Source: Candidatus Methylopumilus sp.
Lineage (GTDB): Bacteria > Pseudomonadota > Gammaproteobacteria > Burkholderiales > Methylophilaceae
Assembly (NCBI GenBank): GCA_026399645.1
Contig: JAPLQN010000026.1
Coordinates: 1 to 55,158 of the forward strand
Direction of reading: 5' to 3'
Length of the DNA: 55,158 nucleotides
Below, piece by piece: positions 20,226 through 29,299 of this stretch (within the stretch, counting starts at the first letter, position 1; the number at the start of each line of letters is the position of its first letter). A model generated the notes under the pieces. The model was not told where the DNA came from, made no database searches, and saw only the letters and a program-made list of their open reading frames with translations. A program made the position numbers and the translations under genes.

Positions 20226-21644
20226 TTGTTTAAAAAAATACTCATAGCGAACCGTGGTGAAATAGCGGTAAGGCTTATTCGTGCCTGTTCTGAGCTCGAT
20301 ATCACTTCGGTAGCCATTTATTCAGATGCGGACCGCCATGCCCTTCATGTTAAAAAAGCTGATGAATCTTACAATGTAGGTGCAGACCCTCTTGCCGGGT
20401 ATTTAAATGCGCATAATATTGTGAATATCGCTGTCACTTCTGGATGTGATGCTATCCATCCTGGATATGGTTTTTTATCTGAAAATCCTGAATTAGCGGA
20501 GATATGCGCAAGACGAGATATCAAATTTATTGGTCCCAATGCCGACATTATTCGTCAAATGGGGGACAAGATCCAAGCCAGAACAGCAATGATTGCAGCT
20601 TCAATCCCCGTCATCCCTGGAAGCGAAAGTAATATTGAGAGCCTTGATGAAGCTAAAAAGCTTGCCTCTGCTATTGGCTACCCCATCATGCTTAAAGCGA
20701 CTAATGGTGGTGGTGGACGAGGTATTAGACGATGTAATAACGAAAAAGAACTCTTCGCTAATTATGATCGAGTGATTTCTGAGGCTACAAAAGCTTTTGG
20801 TAAGCCTGAGGTTTTTATTGAGAAATGTATCGTATCGCCTAAGCATATCGAGGTTCAAATTCTGGCTGACAGCTTCGGTAATGTGGTTCATCTTTTTGAA
20901 AGGGATTGTTCTATTCAAAGGCGTAATCAGAAACTCATTGAAATCGCACCCTCTCCTCAACTTACAAATGCTCAAAGAAACTATGTGGGTGAACTTGCAG
21001 TTAAAGCTGCAAAAGCTGTTAACTACGAAAATGCGGGCACCGTAGAGTTTCTTTTAGATGCTGAAAATAATTTTTACTTTATGGAGATGAATACGCGTCT
21101 TCAAGTGGAACATACTATTACTGAATCAATTACCGGTATTGATATTGTTCAAGAACAAATCAGAATTGCCTTTGGACTTTCATTACAATATAAACAAGAA
21201 GAGATTCAGTTTCGAGGATTTGCGATTGAATATCGCATTAATGCGGAAGATCCTAAGTATGACTTTATGCCATCCTTTGGGAAAATTACACGTTATTATG
21301 CACCCGGTGGACCCGGCGTTAGAATTGATGCTTCGATATACACAGGTTATGTCATTCCACCTTATTACGACTCTATGTGCGCAAAACTCACTGTATGGGC
21401 ATTGAACTGGGAAAGTGTGATCCAACGAGGCAAAAGAGCGCTCAATGATATTGTTGTATTTGGAGTTAAAACAACAATCCCTTATTATTTAGAAATTATG
21501 AATAATAAACAGTTTAAAGAAGCGAACTTCAACACAAGTTTTGTGGACGATCACCCAGAGCTTATTAATTATCAAAGTCAATTTCCACCTGAGCTAATGG
21601 CTGCAGCTATATCAGCAGCGATTGCAGCTCATGAAGGTATTTAA
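20226..21644 (+). CDS. pycA: Pyruvate carboxylase subunit A (biotin carboxylase)
   Basis: This subunit carboxylates biotin with ATP and bicarbonate. The 472 residues are full length: the N-terminal IANRGEIAVRLIRA, HPGYGFLSENPE, the ATP-grasp glycine loop KATNGGGGRGIRR, and the catalytic EMNTRLQVEHTITE. Start is TTG at 20226, with AAGG a few bases upstream, because it yields the conserved MFKKILIANRGE. AccC is the main alternative. The next gene, six bases away, encodes a carboxyltransferase with a biotin domain, which favours pyruvate carboxylase, probably supplying oxaloacetate. Confidence 0.88.
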   Translation: MFKKILIANRGEIAVRLIRACSELDITSVAIYSDADRHALHVKKADESYNVGADPLAGYLNAHNIVNIAVTSGCDAIHPGYGFLSENPELAEICARRDIKFIGPNADIIRQMGDKIQARTAMIAASIPVIPGSESNIESLDEAKKLASAIGYPIMLKATNGGGGRGIRRCNNEKELFANYDRVISEATKAFGKPEVFIEKCIVSPKHIEVQILADSFGNVVHLFERDCSIQRRNQKLIEIAPSPQLTNAQRNYVGELAVKAAKAVNYENAGTVEFLLDAENNFYFMEMNTRLQVEHTITESITGIDIVQEQIRIAFGLSLQYKQEEIQFRGFAIEYRINAEDPKYDFMPSFGKITRYYAPGGPGVRIDASIYTGYVIPPYYDSMCAKLTVWALNWESVIQRGKRALNDIVVFGVKTTIPYYLEIMNNKQFKEANFNTSFVDDHPELINYQSQFPPELMAAAISAAIAAHEGI

Positions 21645-21650
21645 AGAATT

Positions 21651-23492
21651 ATGAAAAAAATACATATTACCGAATTAGTTTTAAGAGATGGGCATCAATG
21701 TCAAATTGCGACCAGACTTCGTACTGAAGATATGCTTCCTATCTGCCCAAAATTGGACGCACTTGGCTTTTGGTCAATTGAAGCATGGGGTGGAGCTACA
21801 TTCGATGCATGTGTAAGATTTTTAAAAGAGGATCCGTGGGAACGTTTAAAACTTCTAAGAAAAGCTCTCCCAAATTCTCGAATACAAATGTTACTTCGTG
21901 GCCAGAACTTATTAGGCTATCGCCATTATTCAGACGATGTTGTTGAGGCGTTTGTCAAACAATCAGCCAATAATGGTGTCGACGTTTTCAGAATTTTTGA
22001 TGCCATGAATGATGTCAGAAACCTTACAACATCTATTAAAGCAGTTAAAAAATATAAAAAACATGCGGAAGGTACATTAAGCTATACAACAAGCCCTGTG
22101 CATGACATCCCTTATTTCGTGAGTCTTGCAAAAGAAATGGAAAGTTACGGATGTGACACAATAGCCATTAAAGATATGGCAGGTCTTTTAACGCCTTCAG
22201 CAACTAAAGTGCTTGTGACATCTTTAAAAAAATCAATCTCATTACCTATTCACGTCCATTCTCACTCAACTTCAGGATTGGCTAGTATCAATCTTTTAAC
22301 TGCCGTGGAAAATGGTGCAGATATTATTGATACATGTAATTCAAGCTTTGCAGAAGGTGCGAGCCATCCGTCGACAGAATCTATCATTGCTGCCTTAGAG
22401 GATTTAGGCTACAAAACGGATATTGATATTAAAAAAGTTGAAGAAATTAGCGAGCAGCTAAAGGTTGTTAGAAAAAAGTATTGGCAATTCGAATCCGATT
22501 ACACAGGTGTAGATACACGTGTCTTAAGTAATCAAGTGCCTGGTGGCATGATTTCTAATTTATCTAATCAGCTTAAGGAGCAAGGCGCGCTTGATCGTAT
22601 GAATGAAGTACTCCTTGAAATTCCTAAAGTTCGTGAAGATCTAGGTTATCCACCGCTGGTGACACCCACCTCTCAGATTGTAGGTACTCAAGCGGTCTTA
22701 AATGTTTTAACGGGTGCTCGATATAAATCGATTACTAACGAAGTGAAAAGTTATTTCATGGGTGAATATGGCAAAGCACCTGGAAAAGTAAATCAAAAAA
22801 TTCAAATGATGGCTATCGGTGAAAAAAAACCACTGACATCTAGACCTGCCGATCTTTTGGAACCTGAACTTGCAAAGCTAAAAATTGAAGCAGAGCAAAT
22901 TACAAAATCTGATGAAGATATTTTAACGTACGCTATGTTTCCTGATGTTGCTAAGATATTCTTGCAGGAAAGAAATGCAGGTAGCATTAAACCAGAACCC
23001 TTACTCCCGAAGGACAATGTATTTGCATCTGCCGAAAAATTCGCACCTAGTGAGTTTAACGTTACACTTCACGGGGAAACATTCAATATTAAATTAACTG
23101 GATCTGGTTATACCGGTGAAGCGAGACGGCCATTTTATGTATCCGTAGATGGAATTTCTGAAGAAGTGTTAGTGGAAACTTTACATGAAGTTGAAGTCAC
23201 AAACGGAAAAAAATCTTCAAAAAAACAATCTCAAGAAACATCCAAGGTAGCAAAGCCTAGGCCTAATCATGAAGGCTGTATTGCTACAGCAATGCCTGGC
23301 ACAATTATTGACGTGAAAGTTAAAATTGGTGACAGAGTTGAGGCTGGAGACAGTGTGATTGTGATTGAAGCTATGAAAATGGAAAATGAAATTCAATCCC
23401 CTACTTCAGGTATTGTGGTTGCGATTCATGTGGCAAAAGGTGAGTCTGTTTCACCAGATGAAACGCTACTTGAAATTCAACCTGAATCATAA
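21651..23492 (+). CDS. pycB: Pyruvate carboxylase subunit B (carboxyltransferase plus biotin domain)
   Basis: This subunit transfers the carboxyl group from biotin to pyruvate to form oxaloacetate. The 613 residues have an HMG-lyase-like barrel: RDGHQCQIATR near the N-terminus, FRIFDAMND, the carbamylated-lysine region AIKDMAGLL and zinc histidines in HVHSHST. A conserved PGGMISNL segment follows, and then a C-terminal biotinyl domain with EAMKMEN at about residue 580. The usual RDAHQSL is RDGHQCQ here. Oxaloacetate decarboxylase alpha has the same architecture, but the pycA partner and the lack of sodium-pump beta/gamma genes favour pyruvate carboxylase. Confidence 0.87.
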   Translation: MKKIHITELVLRDGHQCQIATRLRTEDMLPICPKLDALGFWSIEAWGGATFDACVRFLKEDPWERLKLLRKALPNSRIQMLLRGQNLLGYRHYSDDVVEAFVKQSANNGVDVFRIFDAMNDVRNLTTSIKAVKKYKKHAEGTLSYTTSPVHDIPYFVSLAKEMESYGCDTIAIKDMAGLLTPSATKVLVTSLKKSISLPIHVHSHSTSGLASINLLTAVENGADIIDTCNSSFAEGASHPSTESIIAALEDLGYKTDIDIKKVEEISEQLKVVRKKYWQFESDYTGVDTRVLSNQVPGGMISNLSNQLKEQGALDRMNEVLLEIPKVREDLGYPPLVTPTSQIVGTQAVLNVLTGARYKSITNEVKSYFMGEYGKAPGKVNQKIQMMAIGEKKPLTSRPADLLEPELAKLKIEAEQITKSDEDILTYAMFPDVAKIFLQERNAGSIKPEPLLPKDNVFASAEKFAPSEFNVTLHGETFNIKLTGSGYTGEARRPFYVSVDGISEEVLVETLHEVEVTNGKKSSKKQSQETSKVAKPRPNHEGCIATAMPGTIIDVKVKIGDRVEAGDSVIVIEAMKMENEIQSPTSGIVVAIHVAKGESVSPDETLLEIQPES

Positions 23493-23504
23493 AGAAACTG
23501 ATGC

Positions 23505-24080
23505 ATGTTAACGATTGTTTTGGCGTCATCATCGCCTTATAGAAGAGAATTACTATCAAGATTTAAATTACCATTTGATGTTTTTAGTCCTGATATTGAT
23601 GAAACACCCCTTAAAGATGAAAAAGCAAAAGATATCTCCTTTAGGCTTGCACGAGAAAAAGCATTTAAAGTAGCGTCTCACTATGTAAATTCATTGATCA
23701 TAGGTTCTGACCAAACTGCAGAATGTCAAAATCAAATTATTGAAAAACCAAACACCCATGAAAATGCTGTAAAACAACTCCAATTTTTAAGTGGAAAAAT
23801 TGCAACTTTCTATACCTCTCTTTGTTTGTTGAATACAAAGACACAACAAGTTCAAGAATGTGTCGTTAATTTTGAAGTCAAATACAAAGAACTAAATCAA
23901 AAAATAATTGAATCTTATTTATTGAAAGAACAACCTTATAATTGCGTAGGCAGCGTTAAATCCGAAGGTCTTGGTATTACACTTCTTGAATATATTAAAG
24001 GCGAGGATCCAACAGCCCTGATAGGGCTTCCTCTCATTAAACTATCGCACATGCTTCAAAATGAAGGTGTGGCATTTTAA
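23505..24080 (+). CDS. Maf family nucleotide pyrophosphatase, YceF type
   Basis: The protein has 191 residues. It matches the YceF branch of the Maf family, which in E. coli hydrolyses 7-methyl-GTP and probably clears modified nucleotides. Visible motifs are ASSSPYRRELL (7-17), the DET.L stretch, IIGSDQTAE with the catalytic Asp, and GSVKSEGLGITL followed by DPTALIGLPL. In many proteobacteria this gene adjoins yceD, but here pycA-pycB are inserted between them. It overlaps the next gene by one base. Confidence 0.9.
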   Translation: MLTIVLASSSPYRRELLSRFKLPFDVFSPDIDETPLKDEKAKDISFRLAREKAFKVASHYVNSLIIGSDQTAECQNQIIEKPNTHENAVKQLQFLSGKIATFYTSLCLLNTKTQQVQECVVNFEVKYKELNQKIIESYLLKEQPYNCVGSVKSEGLGITLLEYIKGEDPTALIGLPLIKLSHMLQNEGVAF

Positions 24081-24799
24081 TGACAGCTAAAGCAATCGGA
24101 CATTTGTACCTCATTCCTGTTCCCATTGATCAAAATGCTAAAGAATCTGTTCTTTTAGAAAGTCATCGAAAAATTGTCGAAGGGCTAGATTATTTTGTTG
24201 TGGAAAATGAAAAAACAGCGCGATTTCACTTAGGCGCTCTTAATCTTAATAAGCCGATCAATCAATTGCATTTTGAAGTAATAGATCAAAACAAAACCCA
24301 AGAAGACATAGCGCGGTATTTAACGCCGCTTTTAGAAGGCTTTGATATCGGACTGCTTTCAGAGTCAGGCTGTCCGGCAGTAGCTGATCCTGGTTCTAAG
24401 ATGGTTGCGTTGGCACATCAAAAAAATATTAGGGTCATACCTATGACAGGACCCTCTTCAATCATTTTAGCGCTTATGGCATCAGGCCTTAATGGGCAGC
24501 AATTTAAATTTCATGGCTACCTTCCTTCAGAGAAAGAAGACAGAATAAAAAAAATTATTGCAATTGAAAATGAGTCGAGCAAATATCACGAAACTCAGAT
24601 TTTTATTGAAACACCCTACAGAAACCAGCATATTTTTAATGATTTGATAAGTAAATTGCAAGACAAAACAAAACTTTGTATTGCATTAGACATGTCATCA
24701 GAAAATGAATTTATTTTGACGAAAAATATAGCCGATTGGAAAAAAGAAACGACACCAGATTTAAAAAATAAGCCCTGTGTATTTTTACTACAAGGCTAA
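24080..24799 (+). CDS. SAM-dependent methyltransferase of the RsmI/tetrapyrrole methylase fold
   Basis: The 239 residues resemble a paralogue of RsmI (16S rRNA C1402 ribose methyltransferase). The N-terminal YLIPVPI is near the substrate/SAM cleft. [15 protein letters not shown] corresponds to the SAM-binding SDAGTP...DPG region of RsmI, and [16 protein letters not shown] plus FIETPYRN match the family. It differs enough (SGCP instead of AGTP) that it is probably a separate Maf-linked subfamily, so its target RNA is unknown. It follows maf with a one-base overlap and converges on rnhB with a 12-base overlap. Confidence 0.82.
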   Translation: MTAKAIGHLYLIPVPIDQNAKESVLLESHRKIVEGLDYFVVENEKTARFHLGALNLNKPINQLHFEVIDQNKTQEDIARYLTPLLEGFDIGLLSESGCPAVADPGSKMVALAHQKNIRVIPMTGPSSIILALMASGLNGQQFKFHGYLPSEKEDRIKKIIAIENESSKYHETQIFIETPYRNQHIFNDLISKLQDKTKLCIALDMSSENEFILTKNIADWKKETTPDLKNKPCVFLLQG

Positions 24800-25363
24800 C
24801 ATTTCTTTTATAGGTGAGAAACTTTTGCGATGATACTCACAAAGACCTTCAGATTTAATCATTTCTATATGTAATTTTGTTGGGTAACCTTTATGCTTTT
24901 TGAATTGATAGCCAGGATAAATCTTATCAATCTCTATCATTTTAAGATCTCGTTCTGTTTTTGCAATAATTGAAGCGGCCGAAATTTCAGCAACTTTATC
25001 GTCACCTTTGACAATCGCCTCACATGGAAAATTTACTTGAGGGCAGAATAACCCATCTACCATGACTTTAATTGATCTATAGCCATTTAAACCTTCAATG
25101 GCTCTTTTCATAGCCAATAATGTTGCTTGGTGGATATTAATTTCATCAATTTCTGACGCACTGCATATACCTACAGACCAAGCTAAAGCATTTTTCTTTA
25201 TATATATTGCAAGAGAATATCTTTTAGATTCAGATAGTTTTTTAGAGTCACGCAAACCTTCGGTATCAAAATCAGGACCTAAAATGACTGCAGCAGCATA
25301 AACTGGACCTGCCAAAGGACCTCTGCCCGCTTCATCTACACCACAAATTAAATTTACCTGCAT
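24788..25363 (-). CDS. rnhB: Ribonuclease HII
   Basis: RNase HII removes ribonucleotides from DNA and RNA primers. The 191 residues carry the acidic catalytic pattern: D10 and E11 in [14 protein letters not shown], then [10 protein letters not shown] and [17 protein letters not shown] and the C-terminal [12 protein letters not shown] are typical. It is the last gene of the rpsB-to-lpxB cluster, adjoining lpxB without a gap; the dnaE that usually follows is not here. Confidence 0.97.
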   Translation of the reverse strand: MQVNLICGVDEAGRGPLAGPVYAAAVILGPDFDTEGLRDSKKLSESKRYSLAIYIKKNALAWSVGICSASEIDEINIHQATLLAMKRAIEGLNGYRSIKVMVDGLFCPQVNFPCEAIVKGDDKVAEISAASIIAKTERDLKMIEIDKIYPGYQFKKHKGYPTKLHIEMIKSEGLCEYHRKSFSPIKEMLAL

Positions 25364-26500
25364 TTATTTAATAAATTTTAAAATAATTTTATTCAAGCGG
25401 TATGATGTATTTTGCTTTAGCTGGTGATGTATTTTTGTAAATTGAATGTAAAGATTTTTTCTATAGGATGCATCTTTTAAAATTTCAACAGCTTTTGAAG
25501 TGATATTTTCTGGTGTAGCGTCATTTTGCAAAAGCTCAGGTACAAAAAATTTATTAAGAAGAATGTTTGGGAGGCTTACATATGGCAAATATCTCATACG
25601 TTTAAGAATTTGCCAGCTGATAGATGACATTTTATAAATGACTATCATAGGCTTTTTATAAAGCGCAGTTTCAAGAGTTGCAGTTCCAGATGCCACAATA
25701 ACAAGATCAGCAGCATTAATTGCATCTGAGGCATGACCAATAAGAAGCTGGATATCTAATTCTGCATGCGTATTTTTAAATAAAGTTCTCGAAAAAATAT
25801 TGTATGTTTCTCTAGTGGGTAGAGGCACTAAAAATTTTACATCACGTATTTTTTTTGAAAGTTCAATCGCTGAGTCGATAAGTAGTTGCGCATGCCATTT
25901 CACTTCCCCCTGCCTACTCCCAGGCAAAAGAGCTATGACCTTAGTAGCTTTAATAATTTTAAGTTTATTCTGTGCTTTCTTTTTATTTGGATGAAGTGGA
26001 ATCATCTCAGCAAGCGGGTGCCCAACAAAACTCGCTTCAATATGAGCCTTTGCATAAATTTTTTTCTCAAAGGGAAATATTGTCAGCATATGATCTATCG
26101 ATTTTTTAATCTTTCCAAGCCTATCTCCCCTCCATGCCCATATAGATGGACTGACGTAATGAATCACAGGAATGCCTTTTTTCTTTAGCTGCCTCTCAAT
26201 CCAAAAATTAAAGTCTGGGGCATCAACACCAATAAACAAATCTGGTTTTGCATCGAGAATTTTTTTTAAAAGATTTTTTCTTAATTTTAAAAGGTGAAAT
26301 AACTTTTTGAAGGCTTCAAAATAACCTCTTACTGAAAGCTCTTCCATTGGAAAATATAAGAGCGCCCCCTCTTTAACCATTTTTGGTCCAGCAATGCCTA
26401 TGAATTTAAGATCGGAACGGGTTGATTTTAAAGACTTGATTAAATGACTTCCTAGCAAGTCTCCGGAAGATTCTCCGGCAACTATAGCAATCGTTTTCAT
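25364..26500 (-). CDS. lpxB: Lipid-A-disaccharide synthase
   Basis: LpxB joins UDP-diacylglucosamine with lipid X to make the lipid A disaccharide. The 378 residues contain the family N-terminus IVAGESSGDLLGSHL, the YVSPSIWAWR motif, FVGHPLAE, LLPGSRQGEVKWH and the sugar-nucleotide region VASGTATLETAL. It sits three bases below lpxA and abuts rnhB, in the conserved lpxD-fabZ-lpxA-lpxB-rnhB order. Confidence 0.97.
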   Translation of the reverse strand: MKTIAIVAGESSGDLLGSHLIKSLKSTRSDLKFIGIAGPKMVKEGALLYFPMEELSVRGYFEAFKKLFHLLKLRKNLLKKILDAKPDLFIGVDAPDFNFWIERQLKKKGIPVIHYVSPSIWAWRGDRLGKIKKSIDHMLTIFPFEKKIYAKAHIEASFVGHPLAEMIPLHPNKKKAQNKLKIIKATKVIALLPGSRQGEVKWHAQLLIDSAIELSKKIRDVKFLVPLPTRETYNIFSRTLFKNTHAELDIQLLIGHASDAINAADLVIVASGTATLETALYKKPMIVIYKMSSISWQILKRMRYLPYVSLPNILLNKFFVPELLQNDATPENITSKAVEILKDASYRKNLYIQFTKIHHQLKQNTSYRLNKIILKFIK

Positions 26501-26502
26501 AG

Positions 26503-27273
26503 TTAACGAATGATACCGCGGGTAGATTTAGCAATAAAATCGATATAAAGATTGAGAGCCTCAGCATCCTTACTTAGTAATTTAATTTTTTCTTGTGACT
26601 CTTTAAGAGACAGACCTTGGCGATATAAAACCTTATAGGCTTCTTTAATTTTGGCAATGATCTCTGGATCAAAACCTCTTCTTTTTAAGCCTTCTGTATT
26701 AATACCATTTGGTTTTGCATCATAGCCAGCTGCTATAACGTAAGGTGGAATGTCTTTAAAGACCACCGTGTTGACAGCTGTAATAATATGGCTACCAATC
26801 TTACAAAACTGATGTACAAGAGTAAATCCCCCTAAAATTGAATACTCATCAATTGATACGTGACCAGCAAGGGATGTATTATTTGCAAGTATGATTTGAT
26901 TTTTAATATCACAATCATGGGCAATGTGAACATACGCCATAATCCAATTATCATTACCTATTTTTGTTATTCCCTGATCTTGAGCCGTACCTCTATTGAA
27001 AGTACAGAATTCTCTAATCGTATTATTATTACCAATCTCTAGGAATGTTTTTTCTTGGTTGTATTTTTTATCTTGCGGTGCTTCCCCGATAGAGCTGTAG
27101 TGGTAGATGTGATTATTTTTTCCAATTGTAGTATTCCCGGTAATGGTCACATGATTTCCAATGACTGAGCCCGCTCCAATTTTTACATCTGCATCAATAA
27201 TAGAATACGGCCCAACTTTAACGCTGGAATCTAAACTAGCTTTGGAACTAACGATTGCGGTAGGATGAATCAA
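26503..27273 (-). CDS. lpxA: UDP-N-acetylglucosamine acyltransferase LpxA
   Basis: LpxA adds a hydroxyacyl chain to UDP-GlcNAc, the first step of lipid A synthesis. The 256 residues form a left-handed hexapeptide-repeat helix. The catalytic histidine is H119 in YVHIAHDCDI, and NTVVFKDIPPYVIAAGYDAKPNGIN marks the C-terminal domain. Start is TTG at 27273, since this restores the conserved IHPTAIV N-terminus. Confidence 0.97.
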   Translation of the reverse strand: MIHPTAIVSSKASLDSSVKVGPYSIIDADVKIGAGSVIGNHVTITGNTTIGKNNHIYHYSSIGEAPQDKKYNQEKTFLEIGNNNTIREFCTFNRGTAQDQGITKIGNDNWIMAYVHIAHDCDIKNQIILANNTSLAGHVSIDEYSILGGFTLVHQFCKIGSHIITAVNTVVFKDIPPYVIAAGYDAKPNGINTEGLKRRGFDPEIIAKIKEAYKVLYRQGLSLKESQEKIKLLSKDAEALNLYIDFIAKSTRGIIR

Positions 27274-27296
27274 AATAATATTACAACTCTATAAAT

Positions 27297-27773
27297 TTAT
27301 TTTTTTTCGATAGGCTTTAAAATACACATCATGCTAGCTTCAGCCACGATTTCATCGTTAACCTTAGCGACTGCAATATATTTCCATATACCTTTTAAAA
27401 TGCGATCTATTTTTACATGGATAATAAGTTGATCACCAGGGGAAACTGGTTTTTTGAACCGAGCACTATCTATTCCGGCAAAGTAGTAAACTGAATCATC
27501 TGATGGTTTTGTATCCATTGTTTTAAAAGATAAAATAGCTGCAGCTTGAGCCATTGCCTCTACAATTAAAACGCCAGGCATCACAGGATAGTATGGGAAG
27601 TGGCCTGGGAAAAATGGTTCATTAATTGAAACGTTTTTGATGGCGAAAATTTCTTTCCCGAGCTCCATTGAAATTACTCTATCAATAAGCACAAAGGGAT
27701 ATCTGTGCGGTAAGTGATTTAAAATTTCGTGAATGTCCATTGCAGTATTTTCAGCCATCTTTACTATTCCCAT
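27297..27773 (-). CDS. fabZ: 3-hydroxyacyl-[ACP] dehydratase FabZ
   Basis: FabZ dehydrates 3-hydroxyacyl-ACP. The 158 residues carry the active-site H58 in [15 protein letters not shown] and E72 in VEAMAQA, with [11 protein letters not shown] before them. The frame starts at an ATG overlapping the lpxD stop (TAATG). Internal ATGs at residues 6 and 12 would give the more usual FabZ length, so the true start is uncertain. It is located between lpxD and lpxA as in E. coli. Confidence 0.95.
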   Translation of the reverse strand: MGIVKMAENTAMDIHEILNHLPHRYPFVLIDRVISMELGKEIFAIKNVSINEPFFPGHFPYYPVMPGVLIVEAMAQAAAILSFKTMDTKPSDDSVYYFAGIDSARFKKPVSPGDQLIIHVKIDRILKGIWKYIAVAKVNDEIVAEASMMCILKPIEKK

Positions 27774-28750
27774 TATTTTAATCTTCTAATTTTTGCTGCA
27801 GTTTTAAGCCATGCTTCATGGTCTTGGAAAGGCATAAGCGCAGTATAAGTGCCGGAAGTTTTGATTGATCTTGTAATCATTGAGCCTGGTGAGATGGTCA
27901 CATCATCTGTAATTGATAAGTGTCCTAAGATCATCGCAGCTCCCCCAATAGCACAATTTTTCCCGATTTTAGCACTGCCTGCAATACCGACACATCCTGC
28001 AATAATCGTATTTTCACCAATCATACAGTTGTGTCCAATCTGCACTAAATTATCAACTTTAACGCCGCTAGAGATAATAGTATCATCTAAAGCACCTCGA
28101 TCTATGGTTGAATTTGAGCCAATATCAACGTTATCGCCTAAAATCACTCTTCCTATTTGAGGAATAGCTAACCACTTGCTATCGTCTTTTGCGTAACCAA
28201 ACCCATCTGAACCAATCACGCAGCCAGCATAAAGGGTACAATTTTTACCGATAACTGTATTCGCCTTTATGACAACATGAGGATGAATAACTGAAGCTTT
28301 GCCAATTGCGCTATCAGCCTCAATCATAGAACCGGCATGAATAATAACACCATCATCAATAGAAACATTTTCATCAATAACAACATTGGGGCCAATGTAT
28401 ATATCCTGACCCAATTTGCAACTCGGATGAATGATTGCAGACTTATGAACTTCTTTTTTTAAAGATTTACTGGGATTCAGTAACTGAGATACTTTTGCAA
28501 AATATAAATATGGATTATCTATAACTATGGAGACGCCCGTACGAAAAGAAAGACTCTCTCTATTAACTATAACCACTGCTGCTTTTGTGGTTCTTAATAA
28601 ATCTGAGTATCTTGGATTATTAAAAAAAGAAATTGAATTTTGATGGGCTGACTCTAAGGAAGCGACGGAATTAATAAGTATGTTTGAATCACCTATTAAC
28701 TCGCCACCTAATTTTTTTACTAGATCACCAGATGTGATTGTTTGGGCCAT
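27773..28750 (-). CDS. lpxD: UDP-3-O-acyl-glucosamine N-acyltransferase LpxD
   Basis: LpxD adds the N-linked hydroxyacyl chain in lipid A synthesis. The 325 residues have an N-terminal uridine-binding domain ([17 protein letters not shown]) followed by hexapeptide repeats. The catalytic histidine region is [23 protein letters not shown], and MGxSxxxR-like [19 protein letters not shown] closes the helix. It follows skp and overlaps fabZ by one base. Confidence 0.97.
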   Translation of the reverse strand: MAQTITSGDLVKKLGGELIGDSNILINSVASLESAHQNSISFFNNPRYSDLLRTTKAAVVIVNRESLSFRTGVSIVIDNPYLYFAKVSQLLNPSKSLKKEVHKSAIIHPSCKLGQDIYIGPNVVIDENVSIDDGVIIHAGSMIEADSAIGKASVIHPHVVIKANTVIGKNCTLYAGCVIGSDGFGYAKDDSKWLAIPQIGRVILGDNVDIGSNSTIDRGALDDTIISSGVKVDNLVQIGHNCMIGENTIIAGCVGIAGSAKIGKNCAIGGAAMILGHLSITDDVTISPGSMITRSIKTSGTYTALMPFQDHEAWLKTAAKIRRLK

Positions 28751-28771
28751 AAGAACAATTTAGGCCAGCTA

Positions 28772-29266
28772 TTATTTTTTACCCAATGATTTTAAGATCT
28801 TATCTGTAATATCAATTTTTTCACTGGCGTAAGCAACGCCATTATATAAAACAAGATCAAATCCTTCTGCTTTAGCGACAGAAGTGACAGCTTTATTAAT
28901 CTGCTCTTGAAGGCCGCCAAGCTCTTCATTTCGTCTAATATTAATATCTTCTCTTAATTCACGTTCTTTACGTTGAACGTCTACGCGGAGTTGAGAAAGT
29001 GACTTTTCTTTACTGTCACGTTCAGATTCTTTCATTGTTAAAGCATCTTTAGAAAAAGAAGATTCTCTTTCTTTTAAAGATTTAACATCTGCCTTTAATT
29101 TATCTGTGCGTGAACTAAATTCTTTTTCTAATTTTTTGTTACTCTCAATCGTTTGTGGCGCTTCTTGTAAGATTTTATCGACTTGAACAAAACCCACTTT
29201 AAGATCGGCATAAACATTTAAACTTGCAAGAAACAAAGCTACAAAAGCTAAAAATTTATATTTCAA
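28772..29266 (-). CDS. skp: Periplasmic chaperone Skp/OmpH
   Basis: Skp holds unfolded outer-membrane proteins in the periplasm. The 164 residues have a signal peptide (about 1-20, ending NVYAD), then KVGFVQVDKILQEAPQ, a long charged coiled coil forming the tentacles, and a C-terminal strand VAKAEGFDLVLYNGVAYAS. Start is TTG at 29266, six bases after a GGAGA ribosome site. It lies between bamA and lpxD. Confidence 0.93.
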   Translation of the reverse strand: MKYKFLAFVALFLASLNVYADLKVGFVQVDKILQEAPQTIESNKKLEKEFSSRTDKLKADVKSLKERESSFSKDALTMKESERDSKEKSLSQLRVDVQRKERELREDINIRRNEELGGLQEQINKAVTSVAKAEGFDLVLYNGVAYASEKIDITDKILKSLGKK

Positions 29267-29299
29267 TTACTTTCTCCTAAGATTTTTTAAGTTAACAAT

